NCBI GenBank assembly: GCA_030039865.1
Contig: JASHUS010000177.1
Location: 1 to 9,595 of the forward strand
Source: Thermoplasmata archaeon
Lineage (GTDB): Archaea; Thermoplasmatota; Thermoplasmata; Lutacidiplasmatales; UBA184
Direction of reading: 5' to 3'
DNA: 9,595 bases
Position 1 is the first letter of the stretch; every line of letters begins with the position of its first letter. This document shows, piece by piece, positions 6,669 through 9,595 of this stretch. The translations under genes were made by a program, and so were the position numbers. The notes beneath the pieces were generated by a model, which saw only the letters and a program-made list of their open reading frames with translations, was not told the origin of the DNA and searched no databases.

Positions 6669-6692
6669 CCCGGAGTCCGGGGGCCATCCCCC
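6669..6692. repeat. Two adjoining GC-rich inverted repeats in the divergent promoter region
   Basis: CCCGGA and TCCGGG (6669-6681) flank a single central base. Overlapping its right end, GGGGG and CCCCC (6679-6692) flank CCAT. Both would lie in the leader of a + strand transcript started from the TATA element at 6633-6640. In such GC-rich DNA short repeats of this kind arise easily, so the functional call is weak. Confidence 0.3.
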
Positions 6693-6727
6693 CGCGATGC
6701 TCGAGCGTCCGGGGCCTCGCCGTAACG

Positions 6728-6735
6728 TCTTTACA
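6728..6735 (+). promoter_or_regulatory. Possible second TATA-like element before the first dehydrogenase gene
   Basis: TCTTTACA lies about 35 bases before ATG 6768, the right distance for a short-leader archaeal transcript starting near 6757. The match is weak, but the position mirrors the distance seen for the binding-protein gene. It competes with the stronger TATA sequence at 6633-6640 as the promoter of the dehydrogenase genes. Confidence 0.3.
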
Positions 6736-6757
6736 GCCCGCGTCGTGCGACGCCGAC

Positions 6758-6762
6758 GAGGG
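6758..6762 (+). promoter_or_regulatory. Weak ribosome binding site of the first dehydrogenase gene
   Basis: GAGGG ends 5 bases before ATG 6768 and supports this start over the Met codon four residues further in. Confidence 0.4.
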
Positions 6763-6767
6763 CGGAC

Positions 6768-8261
6768 ATGGACCGGACGATGTTGATCGGGGGCGAGTGG
6801 GTCGCGGCGTCGAGCGAGGCGACGATGCCGGTTGCGAGCCCGTTCGACCGGACGTCATTGGGGACGGTTCCGAAGTCGGGCCGCGAGGACGCCAAGCGGG
6901 CGATCGACGCGGCGCGGGAAGCGTTCGACAAGGGCCCGTGGCCCCGCCTGCCGCCCCGGGCGCGCTCCGAGGTCTTCCTGAAGGCGGCCCAGATCCTTCA
7001 GCAACGCCTCCCCGAGATCGCCGAGCTCGAGAGCCGCAACCAGGGCAAGACGATCAAGCAGGCCGCGGACGCGGACCTGCCCTTCAGCGTCGATAACATC
7101 GTGTTCTACGCGGGCGCCGGCCGCACGCTCGAGGCGAAGAGCCCGGCCGAGTTCACCGGCGACGGCACGACGATCTTCCGGCGCGAGCCGGTCGGGGTCG
7201 TCGCGTCGATCACGCCCTGGAACTACCCGATCATGATGGCGGTCTGGAAGGCCGCCCCGGCGCTCATCGTCGGGAACACGGTCATCCTGAAGCCGGCGAG
7301 CTACACCCCGATCACGACTCTCGAGCTCGGCCGGGCGTTCCAGGACGCCGGCCTCCCGCCCGGGGTGCTGAACGTGATCACCGGGCCCGGCGCCGAGGTC
7401 GGCGACGAGCTGTCGCGCAATTCCAAGGTTGACATGGTCGGCCTCACCGGCGACACCGCGACCGGCAAGCGGATCATGGAGGCCGCGAGCTCGACCGTGA
7501 AGCGGATCCAGCTCGAGCTCGGCGGCAAGGCGCCGTTCGTCGTCTTCGAGGACGCGGACCTCGCCGCCGCGGTCGAGGGCGCCATGGTCGGCGGCTTCGT
7601 CAACGGCGGCCAGGACTGCACGGCCGCGACGCGCCTCATCGTGCACACCAACCTCCGCGCGAAGTTCGTGAGCGAGCTCCTGAAGCGCGTCCAGCAGGTC
7701 CGCGTCGGCGACCCGCTCCAGCGCTCCACGGACCTCGGGCCGCTCGTGAGCCCGGTCCAGCAGAAGAGCGTCCTCGACTTCGTCGCGAAGGGGAAGGACG
7801 AGGGCGCGAAGCTCGTCGTCGGGGGGACCGACGACCATGCCCACCACCCGAACGGCGCGTTCGTGCTCCCGACCGTCTTCGACGGCGTCGCCCCGGACAT
7901 GACGATCGCCCAACGCGAGATCTTCGGCCCCGTGCTCGACGTTCTCGAGTTCTCGACGTTCGACGAGGCGATCGACATCGCGAACGGCGTCGACTACGGC
8001 CTCGCGGGGAGCGTCTGGACGAAGGACCTGCGGACCGCGGTCAAGGCCGCCCACGCGCTCCGTTTCGGGGACGTCTGGATCAACGACCACCTCCCGCTCG
8101 GCTCGGAAACGCCGCACGGCGGGTTCAAGCAGTCGGGGTTCGGCAAGGACCTCGGGACGGACTCGCTGAACGACTACACCGTCGTGAAGAACATCTACGT
8201 CGACCTCACCGGCCAGGCGCGCAAGGGCTGGCACTACACCGTCTACGGCGACCCCGCCTGA
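6768..8261 (+). CDS. NAD(P)-dependent aldehyde dehydrogenase, gamma-aminobutyraldehyde dehydrogenase-like
   Basis: This 497-residue cytoplasmic enzyme should oxidise an aldehyde to the acid with NAD+ or NADP+. The catalytic set is complete: Asn152 in TPWNYP, Glu250 in LELGGKAP and the nucleophile Cys284 in NGGQDCTAA; Lys175 is the cofactor-binding Lys. NGGQDCTAA, SETPHGGFKQSGFGKD, DYTVVKNI and the tail KGWHYTVYG resemble the PatD/betaine-aldehyde group that acts on 4-aminobutanal and related aminoaldehydes, so putrescine or polyamine breakdown is a reasonable guess. Ser178 replaces the Glu that favours NAD+ in many relatives, and Asp229 sits in LTGDTATG where Ser is usual. Length is normal for the family. 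It is divergent from the binding-protein gene and followed after 15 bases by a second dehydrogenase gene, probably in one operon. Family assignment is firm; substrate is not. Confidence 0.93.
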   Translation: MDRTMLIGGEWVAASSEATMPVASPFDRTSLGTVPKSGREDAKRAIDAAREAFDKGPWPRLPPRARSEVFLKAAQILQQRLPEIAELESRNQGKTIKQAADADLPFSVDNIVFYAGAGRTLEAKSPAEFTGDGTTIFRREPVGVVASITPWNYPIMMAVWKAAPALIVGNTVILKPASYTPITTLELGRAFQDAGLPPGVLNVITGPGAEVGDELSRNSKVDMVGLTGDTATGKRIMEAASSTVKRIQLELGGKAPFVVFEDADLAAAVEGAMVGGFVNGGQDCTAATRLIVHTNLRAKFVSELLKRVQQVRVGDPLQRSTDLGPLVSPVQQKSVLDFVAKGKDEGAKLVVGGTDDHAHHPNGAFVLPTVFDGVAPDMTIAQREIFGPVLDVLEFSTFDEAIDIANGVDYGLAGSVWTKDLRTAVKAAHALRFGDVWINDHLPLGSETPHGGFKQSGFGKDLGTDSLNDYTVVKNIYVDLTGQARKGWHYTVYGDPA

Positions 8262-8276
8262 CGACGGCGCGCGAAC

Positions 8277-9595
8277 GTGATCGACGGCCTCCCAGCGAAC
8301 GGCAAGGGTTCGCTCCTCATCGGCGGCCACTGGACCGCCCCGTCGAGCGGGCGTTACTCCGCCGTCGTCGACCCGTCGACGGGTAAGCCCCTCGCCGAAG
8401 CCCCGGTCGCGACGGCGGACGACGCAAAGGCCGCGGTCGAGGCGGCGGCGCGGGTCGAAGGGAGCTGGGGCCGCACCCCGGGGCACCTGCGCGCGAAGAT
8501 CCTCCGCGACGCAGCGGCGCGCCTCAAAGCCGACCGGGAGACGATGGCCCGCCTGATCGCCTCGGAGGTGGGGAAACCGATCGTCGACGCCCGGATCGAG
8601 GTCGACCGCGCCGTCGGGGTCTACGAGCTCGCGGCGGACGAGATCCGCCACCTCGGCGGGGAGAGCTTCCCCGCCGACAGCTATCCGCTCCCCGCCGGCA
8701 ACGAGCGGCGGTTCCTCTTCTCGGTCCGGGACCCGATCGGCGTCGTCGTCGCGATCGGCCCGTTCAACTTCCCGCTCAACCTGCTCTCCCACAAGATCGC
8801 GCCCGCGCTCGCCGCCGGGAACCCGGTCGTCGCGAAGCCGACGAGCGCGTCGCCGTTCACCGCGCTCCGCCTCGCCGAGCACCTCACCGCGGCGGGCGTC
8901 CCGGCGGGCGCGCTGAACGTCGTCGTCGGACCGGGCGGAACGGTCGGCAACACGCTCATCGACCACCCCGCGACCCGGCTCATCACCTTCACCGGCTCGA
9001 CCGACGTCGGGAAGGGGATCGCCGAGCGGGCGGGGCGCAACGCGAAGCGCGTCATCCTCGAGATGGGCGGCCTCGACCCGTTCGTCGTCCTCGAGGACGC
9101 CCCGCTCGACGTCGCGGTCGCCGCCGCGGCGCGCGGCATCTTCACCTACTCCGGTCAGGTCTGCACCGCGTCGAAGCGCTTCCTCGTCGAGCAGCCGATC
9201 GCGAAGAAGTTCGCCCACGCGCTCGCCGAGAAGGCCCGGACGCTCCGGGTCGGTCCGGCGCTCGACGAGTCGACCGAGGTCGGGCCGCTGATCGACCCGG
9301 ACGCGGTCGAGCGGATGGAGATGCTCGTCGCGGACGCCCGCGACCACGCGGCCGAGGTGCTCGCGGGCGGCGGACCGCCCGAGGGCGCGACCGGCGGGAA
9401 CTTCTTCGCCCCGACCGTGCTCGACCGCGTGACGGAGGAGATGCGGGTCGCGCACGAGGAGCCGTTCGGCCCCATCGCCCCGATCCTGCACTTCACGGAC
9501 CTCGACGAGGCGGTGCGGATCGCGAACGGCACGCCGTACGGCCTGCAGGCCGCGGTGTACACGCGCGACATCCCGCGGGGGTTCCGCCTCGCGAA
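8277..9595 (+). CDS. Aldehyde dehydrogenase of the GAPN/lactaldehyde dehydrogenase-like branch (3' truncated by window)
   Basis: An open frame from GTG 8277 runs to the window edge with no stop, giving 439 residues of an expected 470-480. Asn164 in GPFNFP, Lys187, Glu262 in LEMGG and nucleophile Cys296 in SGQVCTAS are all present, so the enzyme should be active. GPFNFPLNL, TGSTDVGKGI, EEPFGPIAPI and YGLQAAVYTRD resemble non-phosphorylating glyceraldehyde-3-phosphate dehydrogenase and archaeal lactaldehyde dehydrogenase. Val295 replaces the Arg that precedes the catalytic Cys in streptococcal GAPN and helps bind the substrate phosphate, which argues for a non-phosphorylated aldehyde. Ser190 replaces the NAD+-selecting Glu. 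GTG is chosen because it places the usual short leader before LLIGGHW; no clear ribosome site is seen. It follows the first dehydrogenase by 15 bases. The two proteins differ clearly, so this is not a recent tandem copy. Confidence 0.9.
   Translation, partial: MIDGLPANGKGSLLIGGHWTAPSSGRYSAVVDPSTGKPLAEAPVATADDAKAAVEAAARVEGSWGRTPGHLRAKILRDAAARLKADRETMARLIASEVGKPIVDARIEVDRAVGVYELAADEIRHLGGESFPADSYPLPAGNERRFLFSVRDPIGVVVAIGPFNFPLNLLSHKIAPALAAGNPVVAKPTSASPFTALRLAEHLTAAGVPAGALNVVVGPGGTVGNTLIDHPATRLITFTGSTDVGKGIAERAGRNAKRVILEMGGLDPFVVLEDAPLDVAVAAAARGIFTYSGQVCTASKRFLVEQPIAKKFAHALAEKARTLRVGPALDESTEVGPLIDPDAVERMEMLVADARDHAAEVLAGGGPPEGATGGNFFAPTVLDRVTEEMRVAHEEPFGPIAPILHFTDLDEAVRIANGTPYGLQAAVYTRDIPRGFRLA

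Noticed and set aside
4745..7096. A 783-codon open frame on the + strand opposite the binding-protein gene and running into the first dehydrogenase
   Set aside because: Same charged low-complexity composition. It crosses a divergent promoter region and overlaps two convincing genes in other frames.
6855..9491. An 878-codon open frame on the - strand opposite the two dehydrogenase genes
   Set aside because: Its translation is a low-complexity string of Arg, Asp, Glu, Val and Gly with no motifs. The + strand encodes two dehydrogenases with intact catalytic residues. Long antisense open frames are expected where third positions are nearly always G or C.

Overview
The window is a GC-rich, almost fully coding stretch, most likely from an archaeon. 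The nearest fit I can suggest from memory is a high-GC member of the Thermoplasmatota, with moderate to low confidence. Points in favour: TATA-box-like AT islands about 40 bases before start codons in an otherwise GC-rich background; GTG and TTG starts; a perfect 8-base Shine-Dalgarno match; and a secreted solute-binding protein held by an N-terminal membrane segment rather than a bacterial lipobox, with about 15 N-glycosylation sequons and only about ten Lys plus Arg in 640 residues. A GC-rich bacterium is not formally excluded.

Layout. Positions 1-206 hold the C-terminal end of an unidentified, probably cell-surface protein. A 105-base gap follows (207-311) with a weak TATA-like box and a perfect 7-bp inverted repeat. 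Positions 312-4680 (+) are a tight four-gene operon for a peptide/nickel-type (Dpp/Opp family) ABC importer: two permeases, then two ATPases, with 4-base GTGA and ATGA overlaps at the last two junctions. The cognate-looking solute-binding protein lies on the opposite strand (6595-4673), converging on the last ATPase gene so closely that both stop codons sit inside the 8-bp palindrome TCAGCTGA.

A 172-base divergent promoter region (6596-6767) separates the binding-protein gene from two aldehyde dehydrogenase genes on the + strand. It holds a TATA element readable on both strands, a perfect 14-bp palindrome and further inverted repeats. The first dehydrogenase (6768-8261) resembles gamma-aminobutyraldehyde dehydrogenase. 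The second (8277 to the window end, truncated by the window) resembles the GAPN/lactaldehyde dehydrogenase branch. Both keep the Asn-Glu-Cys catalytic set.

How it may work together (inference): the binding protein captures a small organic solute outside the cell, the two permeases and two ATPases import it, and the NAD(P)-dependent dehydrogenases oxidise aldehydes arising from its breakdown. The shared divergent promoter is the only direct link between transport and oxidation; the substrate cannot be read from sequence. I found no CRISPR array, RNA gene, insertion sequence, phage gene or defence system. The window looks like ordinary nutrient uptake and catabolism, with some unusual regulatory and sequence details.
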